Part shown: one piece after another, positions 54,669-64,000 of the stretch | Numbering within the stretch: the first letter of the stretch is position 1 | Layout of the letters: each line of letters starts with the position of its first letter | Assembly (NCBI RefSeq): GCF_000143535.2 | Contig: NC_037324.1 | Coordinates: 930,001 to 994,000 of the forward strand | Length of the DNA: 64,000 nt | Reading direction: 5' to 3' | Source of the DNA: Botrytis cinerea B05.10 | Taxonomy: Eukaryota; Ascomycota; Leotiomycetes; Helotiales; Sclerotiniaceae | Notes under the pieces: model-generated | Told to the model about the DNA's origin: nothing | The model's input: only the letters and a program-made list of their open reading frames with translations | The model's database searches: none | Made by a program: the position numbers and the translations under genes

Positions 54669-55379
54669 TTATTTCTTTCCCTTTGTCTTCTTCTTACTAG
54701 TTTGCCTCCTCTCGCCCTCGGATCTTCCCAATACACCCCTTGTTCTCTGGTATTGCAAGACAATATTCTGCACACTACCCATATCATGCTTGGGCTTCCT
54801 CATGTATGTCAACCTAGCTCTTCTAGCTCTCTTGGCCTTCCTCTGTACCACCTCAATACCCTCCACGTTGGGACTATATATCTTGTACCACATCTCGACA
54901 CCCACTCTCGTCAACTCATTTCTCAATAAGATACCCGTCTCCACACCTCGTCTTCGAATATTGATGCATACTCCAGCAAATGGATCGCCGGTTTTGAGTC
55001 GTATGAGGAGAATATCGCCAACTCTGGCTGCTTCTGGGTTTGTTTTGGAGAATAGGTTGGTACGGGCACCGGTGGGATCAAGGACGGCAATTTGCTCTGC
55101 GTGAAGGTTTTTTATTGGTTCCTTGAAGACTTGAGCCGGTGATGAGGGTGGAGGGTAGGTTTTGATTTTTCGGACAGCTATTTGGGGTATCAGTATAAAG
55201 AGGAACTCAATTGTAAGATTGATGGAGGGCCGACCTTGAGTCTGAAGAGGAGTCTGCGACGCAGGTTTTGAGTTATGATATGTAGTCAAAGACCTCGAAA
55301 TGGTCTTCTGTTGTCTCGATTGCCTCAAGATAGATTTCCAACAGCTCAATGGCCGCAATGTGGGTGTCATGGTTGCCAT
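54669..55379 (-). CDS. IMG1: Mitochondrial ribosomal protein bL19m (Img1)
   Basis: A large-subunit protein of the mitochondrial ribosome. Two exons, 55379-55235 and 55177-54669, give 217 aa. The 57-nt intron (55178-55234, donor GTCGGC, acceptor AATAG) has no stop and is a multiple of three, so an unspliced reading would add a false hydrophobic stretch (FLFILIP). The N-terminus (LRPLSCWKSILRQSRQQK) is a basic mitochondrial presequence. The bL19 core is clear: RVGDILLIRLKTGDPFAGVC, INIRRRGVETGILLRNELTR, VGVEMWYKIYSPNVEGIEVV. The tail is basic (RRQTSKKKTKGKK). Confidence 0.9.
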   Translation of the reverse strand: MATMTPTLRPLSCWKSILRQSRQQKTISRSLTTYHNSKPASQTPLQTQGRPSINLTIEFLFILIPQIAVRKIKTYPPPSSPAQVFKEPIKNLHAEQIAVLDPTGARTNLFSKTNPEAARVGDILLIRLKTGDPFAGVCINIRRRGVETGILLRNELTRVGVEMWYKIYSPNVEGIEVVQRKAKRARRARLTYMRKPKHDMGSVQNIVLQYQRTRGVLGRSEGERRQTSKKKTKGKK

Positions 55380-55575
55380 GCTTGTTGTGGTCTAGAATTT
55401 GTGTTGAAGTGAGGTTGAATGCGACCAATCTGAAAAATTCTGCCGCTTTTGGGGTCACCGCCTAAATATTTAAATCAGAACTCCAAACTCTCTTGATGAT
55501 AACGGTCGACCTCGCCCCTCCAAATTGTAACTGTACACTCTCGCAACGCCACCTGAATTTACTCTCCAGGTCATT
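55380..55575. promoter_or_regulatory. Short bidirectional promoter between two mitochondrial-type genes
   Basis: Only 196 bp separate the start codons of bL19m and the divergent gene, so the two probably share control sequences. No specific motif was named. Confidence 0.5.
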
Positions 55576-56856
55576 ATGAGTGGTAAAGGTCTTTCCAAGG
55601 TCATTCGTGGCAGCGAATGCTTGTTCAAACATGCGCCACTAAAATTGACCAGACAACAACGATCTTTCACAAGTTCTCCAGTATGCCACAAAGTTGGTAT
55701 GTGATTGAATTTGCCAGGTCGTATTTCATGTGTTGACTTTAAAGTAGGCCAAGTCCCATCTTTCTCTCCAACTTCCTCCCCAGAGCTTGACGCCTTACTA
55801 TTGAAATATCGAAAGAATCTTTTCCTACCCGCACATCTTTCAGAATACGACCAGGAGCTAGTATACGGCAAGAGGCATGCAGAATCACTCAAGACTGACC
55901 CCGTCAAGGTCCAGATTGGTGGAGAAGAGTTCGTCCTAGAGCACATAAACCAATTGAAAGATCTACCAGGCACTACCAAAGGATTTAGAGAGGTTCTTAA
56001 TCTTATGATGGAAAAGAAGGACTGGGACAATCTACCACAGTTTCTAGAGGGACATCGCGATTGTAGACGACCTTTAGCCCAGGCCTTATATTGCCAGATG
56101 ATTCGACGGGCCGGCTTAGTAGGACGAATGGATGCTGTTATTGAGGCGGCAAGAAGAGTTCGCTACACGGGATTCCGCTTGAACGACGAAGAAGTTGTTA
56201 TGCAAATGATGTACTGGATCTACTACAAGGCACAGGTCAGTGGTTTCGAAGAACACGAGACGGAGCAGGCTCTTGCATGGGCAGAAGCCGTGGCAGATTT
56301 GCTTGAGGATCCAAGACATGCTGGAGACAAGGGCCCATTACTTGCAGAGGGCGCAAATGATGTACGGGCTCTTCCGGAAGTTATTGGCATATTGTTGCAG
56401 TTGGCTGCAGTTCGTGCTGTAAAACATACGGATGGGAAAGATTTGGATGGGAAGGTCGCAACTTATGCTACAAGGCTACTTGGAACGCCATACGACTTGA
56501 GCACTTCTTTACTCAATCTCAAAAGGCCTGAGGTACGAGTGTACTCGAAATCTGACGCCGCCGACTCGGACATAGCCAGTCAAACTAAAATTGATGGTGG
56601 AAACTATTCTGCAGAGGAAATTCAGAAAAAGACTCTCCGGGCTAAGAACCATTGGCTTGTAGCTGCAGTACCAGTGCTACATGGGATGAAAACAGCATTG
56701 CATGTTTTCGGTCCATCAACGATAGCTTCATTGAAGTTGAAGGAGCACATACCTCGATTAGAGAAACGTGTCAACAGGTACGCATCCGACTTAAAGGGGA
56801 TCGCTGCGGGAAATCTGGGTTATAGAACGTATACCAATTTATTTGGCTCAGCATGA
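55576..56856 (+). CDS. Uncharacterised, probably mitochondrial, helical protein
   Basis: Two exons, 55576-55696 and 55745-56856, give 410 aa (409 if the acceptor three bases further on is used; the AAGTAG end is a NAGNAG site). The N-terminus (LSKVIRGSECLFKHAPLKLT, then RQQRSFTSSPVCHKVG) looks like a mitochondrial presequence with an RSF/TSS cleavage-type site. The rest is alpha-helical and PPR-like in feel (KDWDNLPQFLEGHRDCRRPL, YCQMIRRAGLVGRMDAVIEA, GFRLNDEEVVMQMMYW), without a motif I can name. Its divergent partner is a mitoribosomal protein, so a role in mitochondrial gene expression is possible, but this is inference only. Confidence 0.75.
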
Positions 56857-56919
56857 GTCACATGTTTCTTTTAATGATCGGATGAAAACTTTTGTATTTG
56901 TATATACTTGTACAATAAT

Positions 56920-58111
56920 CTAAGGAAGCACGATGTACTTCTCTAAATGCTTTGGAATTGCTCCTAGAAGTTTCTTTTCCGACAACCACTTCTTAGAGAA
57001 CAATCGGTCCGCATATCTGTATGCGCCATCGCATAGTACTGTCACAACAGTGTGGCCCTTTCCGAGTTTTTCGGCTAGCTCCTTTGCAGCCGCAACATTT
57101 AAACATGAGCTAGCTCCGAGGTACAATCCTTCCTCGTCTAGACAACGGTAGACCATCTCGATACTCTTCTCATCACTAATGTGCATTGAGCCGTCCAATA
57201 AATCAATGTCTAATTTTAAGTTGTCCGTAACTCTGCCTTGTCCGATTCCCTCTGTGATACTAGAGCCAGTTCTATCCACCAGCTTTCCACCTGATTGAAT
57301 GTATGAATGCAACACGCTTCCTGGAGGATCTGCAAGGTAACATTTGACTCTTCCGTCGGACTTCGTCTTCAAGTATCGAGTGATTCCGGCCAAGGTACCT
57401 GCGGTTCCCGTGGCACAGGTGAAGGCATCCACTTTGCCATTGGTCTGATTCCATATTTCTGGCCCAGTAGTCTCAATGTGGGCTCGTCTATTCGCGATAT
57501 TATCGAATTGATTTGTCCAGACCGCGTTCTCTAATTTATCCGCATGTCGCTTTGCTTGGTGATTGTAATTTTGGGGATTGTCGAAAGCTACTGCTGGCAC
57601 TGGATACACCTCGGCACCCAATAATCTCAGAAGGTCAATCTTTCCTTGAGATTGTGTATTGGGCATGTAGATGACGAGCTTGTAACCTTTAGATCTGCAA
57701 ACGTGTGCGAGACCAATTCCGGTGTTTCCGGCGGTTCCTTCGACGACAGTTCCTCCAGGCTTGAGTAAACCTCTCTCTTCGGCGTCTTTCACAACATATA
57801 GAGCTGCTCGGTCCTTGATTGATCCTCCAGGGTTCATAAACTCTGCCTTTCCCAATACTTCACAACCAGTTGAATCGGAGATGTGATTTAATCGAATGAG
57901 TGGGGTGTTTCCAATCGCTATAATCCTTTAGTCAATACTTCATAATGCGCCATGAAATACCAAGATTCAACGAACCTCCAGTTAAACCTTTTACCACACC
58001 CTGAGCTTTAGAAACTCCAATTCCATATTGATTTGGAGCTTCCATCTGAGCAACATTTTCCGCAGCTCTGACAGCTGTGGTCGCAAAGCGACGAACACCA
58101 GATCTGAACAT
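56920..58111 (-). CDS. Cysteine synthase-like PLP enzyme, mitochondrial type
   Basis: This fold-type II PLP enzyme makes cysteine from O-acetylserine and sulfide. Two exons, 58111-57976 and 57917-56920, give 377 aa. The N-terminus ([17 protein letters not shown]) predicts mitochondrial import. The substrate loop [10 protein letters not shown] spans the splice point, supporting it. The PLP lysine is K80 in [11 protein letters not shown]; the phosphate loop [11 protein letters not shown] and the asparagine loop follow. TAGNTG in place of the TSGNTG of bacterial CysK marks the fungal 'cysteine synthase 2' subgroup, by memory. [15 protein letters not shown] and [13 protein letters not shown] are also typical. 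Only 63 bp separate its stop from that of the convergent gene. Confidence 0.9.
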
Positions 58112-58527
58112 CTTTAAGATGATTTAAGAAAACAATTGGACTAAACTTTTGCACTTGACTTTTGTACTTCCCGAGATTCTTTATCCGATTCTAAATGCTT
58201 CGCACTGGCCCGATGTCGCCATCGATAATTTGTCCCGCAGGCGGGTCTTATCGCTTATCGCTGACAACGTCTCATGACTAAGCAGGGGTAGGAAAGTAAA
58301 CAAATCAATGTCAACAAACGGCAAACATCGAATGTGAAATGAAAAAGTTATTGATCATCTAACGCGTTGATGCAGCTTGCTACAATAGTTTTCCGACGCT
58401 CAGTATAGTTTCCTCTACGAATATCACAATCACTCAATCCACATATAACGAATATACGAACACCAAACGAAACAATCTACGATCAAAACGCAATTTTTCA
58501 TCTCACACCTGAACCCAAGAAAATACG
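58112..58527. promoter_or_regulatory. Divergent promoter, cysteine synthase / condensin gene
   Basis: 416 bp between divergent start codons. No named element was found. Confidence 0.45.
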
Positions 58528-61500
58528 ATGCCAGGCAAAGTCTCTAGCAGGAGCTCGAGGACATCTGCCTCTGGATCTCGCAAATCTACTACAGCCGAAC
58601 CAAGTAGCCGCAGATCTGCTACATCCAAATCCTCAGCGCCATACGTTGAAATTCCAGAAGAAACACCAGACAATGAGTTGCGAACGCAAGTTTCATCCAT
58701 ATTTCGAGATTCCCAAAGAAACACCGCATCGCATAGAAAATTGGTCGTTAACTTGCGTAAAATACAAGAGGCCTGCTGTTATGAGCCAACTAGCAAGAAG
58801 AACAAAACTGGCGCAGAAGACTTCGATGAGGAGGAATTTACATACGAGTTCACAAGATGCGTTCTAAGGGTGATGCCGATCAAAAAGAGTGAGAGTGTTG
58901 GAGAGAAGGCGATTCGTTTTATCGGACTATTCTTGAGACATGCTAATGAGAAGGACAACGAAGTGACCCCAGCAAATGAAGAGGAGGATGGAGTATTAGT
59001 TGAGACGCCAAGTACGAGACTCACAAGTCACCTCATGTCGACTATATTACCTCTTTTGACTGCCAAGGAGAAATTTGTGCGGTTCAGATCCACGCAGCTG
59101 ATTTCGCATATCATTAACTCTCTCGATTCGATTGATGACGATCTCTTTCAGCAACTCCGACATGGGCTTCTGCGCAGAATTCATGATAAAGAAGCGATGG
59201 TGAGAGTGCAAGCTGTTCTTGGTCTTGGCAGATTGGCTGGAAACGAAGCAGAAGGGGATGCAGATGAAAGCGATGATGAATCTTCTGGGGGTTTGCTTGT
59301 CAAACTATTGGCGGTCTTGCAAAATGATCCTAGTGCCGACGTTCGAAGGTCTCTTTTGATCAATCTACCAATATTACCCAATACACTCCCATACTTGCTA
59401 GAAAGGGCCAGAGATCAGGACCCTGCAACTCGTCGGGCACTATATTCTCGACTTTTACCAGCACTTGGGGATTTCCGACATTTGTCACTCTCGATGCGTG
59501 AAAAGTTATTACGATGGGGTCTTCGCGACCGAGATGAAAACGTTCGCAAAGCGGCAGGAAGACTTTTCAGGGAGCGTTGGATTGAAGATTGTTTGGCCTC
59601 AGCTGCAGCAGAGTCTGCGGAAGGTGAGGTAGCCGAAGAGAATAAAGCACCGAATATGGATGCGCTATTGGAGCTTCTTGAAAGAATCGATGTTGTTAAC
59701 TCTGGGGTTGAAAATGGGGTTGCGCTAGAGGCGATGAAGGGCTTTTGGGAGGGCCGACCCGACTTTCGAGATGCGGTTACATTTGATGATCACTTCTGGG
59801 ATACCTTATCGGCTGAAGCTGTATTTATGGCAAGAAGTTTCAATGATTTCTGTCGGAACGATGGAAACAGCAAGTATGAGGCTTTGATTGAAGAGAAAAT
59901 GCCCGAAGTTACAAAGCTCGCATTTTACCTCCAGAGGTATACTGCTGTTTTGGTAGAGGCTCTTAAGAGGATTGCAACACAGGAGGAAATCACCGAGGAT
60001 GTAGCGGAAGAGGAAGACACCGTGGAACAAGAATTTATTGTCGAACAATTACTCCACATTGCTCGAACTCTGGACTACTCAGATGAAGTTGGACGACGGA
60101 AGATGTTTACGCTTCTAAGACAGCACTTGGCGATTCCAGATCTCCCCGAGGAAGTTACTAAATTGACTGTGGAAGTTCTTAGAGGAATTTGTGCCGCAAC
60201 CCCTGCTGGTGAAAAGGAGTTCTGTAGTGTGGTCTTAGAAGCTGTTGCAGATGTTCATGATACGGTCATGGATGAACAAGATTTCGAGGATGCGGAAGAA
60301 AGCTTCCACTCTGCAAGATCCGACGTCAGTGACGACGAGAAACCCACTAGAGGCAAGAAAAAGCCTCCAATGACAGAAGAAGAAGAGCAAGAAAAGGCGG
60401 TCCGTGAAATCATGGTCAACATGAAATGCTTACACATTGTGCAATGCATGCTGGAAAATGTTGAAGGAAGTCTTAAGGAAAATGCGGATCTTGTGGCCAT
60501 GCTTAATAACCTTGTCGTACCAGCTGTACGTAGTCACGAAGCACCAGTGCGAGAACGTGGTCTTCTCTGTATTGGTCTGTGTTCGCTTCTTGACAAATCT
60601 TTAGCCGAGGAGAACCTCGCTCTTTTCATACATTTCTTTAGCAAAGGCCACTCTGCTCTTCAAATCACCGCTTTGCAGATCTTGACTGACATGCTCAATC
60701 AACACGGCGCCCAACTCTTGGAATCAAATCCTACAATTTTGACCAAGGTCTATTTGAAGGCTTTGAAAGCTGGTGCAAAAGACCCTGAAGTCCAGGCAGC
60801 AGCTACAGTTGCTGTTGCTAAACTCTTACTAGGACGTGTAATTACGGATTCCTCGTCTGCTATCGATGATCTATTGAAGACATTGGTTGTCCTTTACTTT
60901 GATCCTAGCACAGCTCATAACCAAGGGGTTCGTCAAACACTTACGTATTTCCTACCAGTTTACTGTTACAGCAGAACAGAAAATCAAGATAGGATGCGCG
61001 GAGTGGCATTAGATGCTATGCACAAGCTATTTGAAACGCAAGATGATGATGAGGATGCCGAGGCCGAGATGGTTGGCCTTGGGACGATCGGTGCCCATTT
61101 GGTAGATTGGACAGACCCTAGAAAATGTTATGTTCCTGGAAATCAACTCACGTTGTCCGATGATGCAGCCAAGAAAGCAGTCAATGGAGATGTACATCTT
61201 GATTTTGCTATGGATATTCTGGAAAGGTTAAATTCTTCTATGAGACGTATGTTGAAACTTTCATCCCTAGTGTGCTATTAAACCTCAACTAACACTTCAA
61301 ACAGTAGAAGAAAAGAAAACCCTCACACCTCTTCTCGCCAAGCTTCACATCTCGCCAGCTTCATCCGAGGATAAGCTTCGTGCCACATATGAGGAGGTAA
61401 CCGAGGCCGTCGAGAACAAAAAGTTGGGCCTTGATGCTACTGGCAGGAATGCTTTGTTCAAGATACACGTTACACTTGGCAAGATTGTAAATTCTTTGGC

Positions 61501-61864
61501 CGAAAAAGATACGAGAGAGGAAAGTGTTTTGAGAGGAGGAAGTGTAATGAGAGATAGTGTAAGGGGTGAAAGCGTCCCACTTGGTGACAGCAACAGAAGC
61601 AGGGCTGGAAGTGTAGAATCGAAAAAGAGCAGAGGTCCAGAAGTGATAATGGACAACCGAATCAAAATGGAGAGCGTAGAGGAAGACGTAGAGGAAAATG
61701 CGGAGGGAGAAGATGTCAATGAAAGCGAAGGAACGGTCGTGGCTGACCAAGAAAAGACCATCGTTCCTCCCGATGAGGAGGAATCGTTGTTAGAACAACA
61801 ATTGCAGGATAGTCTGGTTGAAAGCCTTCTGGATGATGATGGAGATATTGAGATGGGTATGTAG
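58528..61864 (+). CDS. YCG1: Condensin complex subunit 3 (CAP-G/Ycg1/Cnd3)
   Basis: This HEAT-repeat subunit of condensin I binds DNA with the kleisin and is needed for mitotic chromosome compaction. Two exons, 58528-61246 and 61305-61864, give 1092 aa, the family size. The N-terminus is Ser/Arg-rich (SRSSRTSASGSRKS). HEAT repeats are clear: FQQLRHGLLRRIHDKEAMVR, VQAVLGLGRLAGNE, ADVRRSLLINLPILPNTLPY, ARDQDPATRRALYSRLLPAL and LLRWGLRDRDENVRKAAGRL. The Cnd3 C-terminal domain includes VRERGLLCIGLCSLLDKSLA and NQGVRQTLTYFLPVYCYS. The last part is acidic (DDDGDIEMGM). The intron has a GTATGT donor and an ACTAAC branch site. Confidence 0.93.
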
Positions 61865-62342
61865 GGCTGAGATGTATATGAGTAATGGTTTGGAATACTT
61901 TTCCTGGAGTTCGGTTGGGATTAGTGTGTTGGATTAACGAATCTATGAATTGATGCCCTCATCATTGGGATAATGAACTTGTACTGAATTCAGTATACTG
62001 CGGGATTTTTACTGCGAGTGACGCACGTTGTTTTTGTACTGAGGAGACGCCAGAACCTACTCTGCACTTGGAGTTTGCAATCAAGCATGCTAATAGGTGC
62101 TGCTATCGAGTATAGTTTCTAAGGTGGATTGAGATATTGCTCAAGAAAACGCAAACTAATAGTTTTGAAATGATCATCCCTGTGTCATCTATATATACTC
62201 TTCTTCAAAGATCACTACTAAATGACAAGACTTCCTCTCTTCAAAGCCCATCCAGAGGACAAGACAGTTCTTTTATACATATGCCTGAATCATTCACAGT
62301 GCCTTTTGGACAACGCTATCCTCCATGAAAGCTCTATAGATA
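61865..62342. other. Intergenic, convergent 3' flanks
   Basis: 478 bp between the condensin and thioesterase stop codons. Nothing recognisable. Confidence 0.5.
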
Positions 62343-63371
62343 TCACAATTTCGATTTCCCATCCGAGTCTTTACTCCACAAGCCATCCCATTCTACTTTA
62401 TGCTCTAAATGCTCTTTCCGGGTTGGCACGCGCACTTTGTGATGTTCACATGTGCAATAAATAATCGAGCCATCTTGACTAGTCATGGTACCACGAAGCA
62501 TCGCCATCGTTTTGCCGTATTGTACTACTTCAGTATAGATGCGAACAGTTGTGCCTAGGAATCATTAATATTAATCATTCTCTGAACGTGCCATTTCCAG
62601 CACATGATCAGATAGAAATCTACGTACCGACAGGAACAGCCCTTAGATAACTCAAATTGAGCGTCCTGGTCACCCCGCCAAGAAAACTACTCCCCGTCAG
62701 CATTATCATGTTTCAAATCTACCCCCAAATTCCGAAGGGAAAGAAAAACATACTCCCAAGATCCAGGTTTAGCAACAGGTCCCAAAGCAAATGTAGTACA
62801 CATATCAAATATCACACCTCCGGCTCCTCCATGCATCACATTGTTGATATTGCTGTATTGTTCATCTATTAAAAATTCGAACGTTGCAGTTCCTGAGGAG
62901 GTGGCATCAATGATTTTGATGTTTTCCATAAGGTGGGAGTCGAAGCCTTTGAAATTTTGGGCTTGGGCGATTAGTCGGTATCTGGGGGTTTGTTAGAGCG
63001 GGGTGGGAAAGGAGGATATAGGACTTAAGGGGGAGAGGAAGAAAAGAGATTGGTATGTGAAGTGAAGAACTAATATGAGAAATTGAGACTAGACAGATCA
63101 ATCGGCATATAGAGAAATCGAATTGATGCTGAAGAACTTCCTGAAGCTGTGATATACTAACTACCCAGGAAGAAAGAGTCCTTCGTTGCACAGAAGACGG
63201 CTAGAAGAATACCACCACCCTACAGGTACAGTACGACACTGTATCATGTACTCCCACTTGGGGCATTGAAGCAGGTAAATTCTTGAGACAGGTACATAGA
63301 GAAAGTAAAAATGAATACCTATCAAAAATCGCTTCGACACCCTTCATAGCCTCCTCCCGTGACTTCGACAT
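62343..63371 (-). CDS. Hotdog-fold acyl-CoA thioesterase (THEM2/PaaI-like)
   Basis: Four exons, 63371-63319, 62981-62754, 62689-62628 and 62554-62343, give 184 aa; all phases agree. The hotdog core is typical of the 4HBT family: NNVMHGGAGGVIFDMCTTFA, where Asn and Asp match the THEM2 active-site positions and HGG is the family motif. Then come GGVTRTLNLSYLRAVPVGTT and a strand pair (VRIYTEVVQYGKTMAMLRGT) followed by SIIYCTCEHHKV. It hydrolyses acyl- or aryl-CoA; the exact substrate is unknown. Intron 1 is unusually long (337 nt). I place the start at MSKSREEAMKGVEAIFDR because this joins in frame to YRLIAQAQNFKGFD; no other start gives a complete N-terminus. Confidence 0.85.
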
Positions 63372-64000
63372 ATTGCACCAAATACCCCGTTCTCTCTTCT
63401 TATCCTCCTATCCTACCCAGACTACCCTTGTGCAGGTTAAGAAACGTTAACTGGCTTGGAATAGATGTAAACTGGGCAAAGTATAAGATGTTGAAGCTTC
63501 ACGACAATCCTGTAGTTTGAATTGTATCGAGCACTAGACGCGACGTTCTTGCCGAGGTTCGGATGGCGGATCGGATCGTGAGGTTTGGCGGGGTGAGGTG
63601 AACCGATATACCAATATCTTAAATTCATTAAAATTTAATAATAATTATAATTTACGATATATCAAGCTGAAATTCTCTAATCTGTATAATCTAATGTAAA
63701 TTTATATCACAGAGGATAGCTACGTTACTTGGCCACTTTGGGGTTAGAATAGGTAGTAATAGGAGTCAATAAATTAAATTGACTTGAGGACTGATTACAG
63801 TGATCTGCTCTCCTACATATACCCGGGTTAGACGACATAAGCCCCTAACTGAGCAGTAGTGGTATGCCTGTGTGATACATAATTGGTACATAACACTGAA
63901 CGACTATTGGGTGGTGGTGCACGTGTGGTGCACGTGACATGTGGTTTTCAGTCCGTGAAAAAGATTACACGGCATTATAAAATCATCAATTTTTAAGCCT
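63372..64000. other. Right-end non-coding stretch
   Basis: 629 bp, strongly AT-rich between 63620 and 63790. No gene was found; it includes the promoter of the thioesterase gene. A short direct repeat is listed separately. Confidence 0.5.
63916..63936. repeat. GGTGCACGTG direct repeat with CACGTG cores
   Basis: Two copies of GGTGCACGTG (63916-63925 and 63927-63936) stand 11 bp apart, one helical turn. The CACGTG core is an E-box, the type bound by bHLH factors, so this could be a regulatory site of a gene beyond the window. Confidence 0.5.

Overview
The window looks like nuclear DNA of a filamentous ascomycete, most likely a Leotiomycete of the Botrytis/Sclerotinia kind. That placement is inferred from gene style and remembered protein similarity; no database was searched. 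The evidence for a fungus is short introns (about 48-100 nt) with GTAAGT-like donors and CTAAC branch sites, no operons, and families such as a septin, PWP2, SSL2, Zn2Cys6, DUF6594 and fungal BTB proteins. I rebuilt exon structures by hand. For each multi-exon gene the splice phases add up to an integral reading frame.

Region 1 (1-15.4 kb) is mostly housekeeping: the 3' part of a mitochondrial PDK-family kinase, a Cdc12-class septin, PWP2 of the U3 processome, a DNA-ligase-like protein without a ligase catalytic core, a Ser/Pro-rich fungal protein, an NADH pyrophosphatase (Nudix) and a PQ-loop vacuolar amino-acid transporter.

Region 2 (15.4-19.5 kb) is a decaying pocket. One gene frame is broken by two stops, a DUF6594 membrane protein gene has an upstream in-frame stop, and an approx. 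88-bp duplication differs almost only by transitions. An intact phenolic acid decarboxylase follows.

Region 3 (19.7-28.4 kb) is a conserved block: the TFIIH helicase SSL2/XPB, a CHY zinc-finger protein with a 5-nt first coding exon, proteasome alpha-4 with a 7-nt micro-exon, D-2-hydroxyglutarate/D-lactate dehydrogenase and an etherase-type glutathione transferase.

Region 4 (28.4-54.3 kb) is gene-poor and accessory in character. It holds a STAND-type N-terminal domain fused to ankyrin-like sequence, five BTB/POZ loci (four intact, one broken), a three-domain CbbX-like AAA+ ATPase, a Zn2Cys6 regulator and two lineage-type disordered proteins. This is the best candidate for an undescribed system, because BTB, STAND-like and AAA+ genes share one stretch. 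A shared function is only a hypothesis.

Region 5 (54.6-64 kb) returns to conserved genes: mitoribosomal bL19m, a divergent gene for a probable mitochondrial protein, a cysteine synthase, condensin subunit CAP-G/Ycg1 and a hotdog thioesterase. No tRNA, rRNA, transposon or CRISPR was found.
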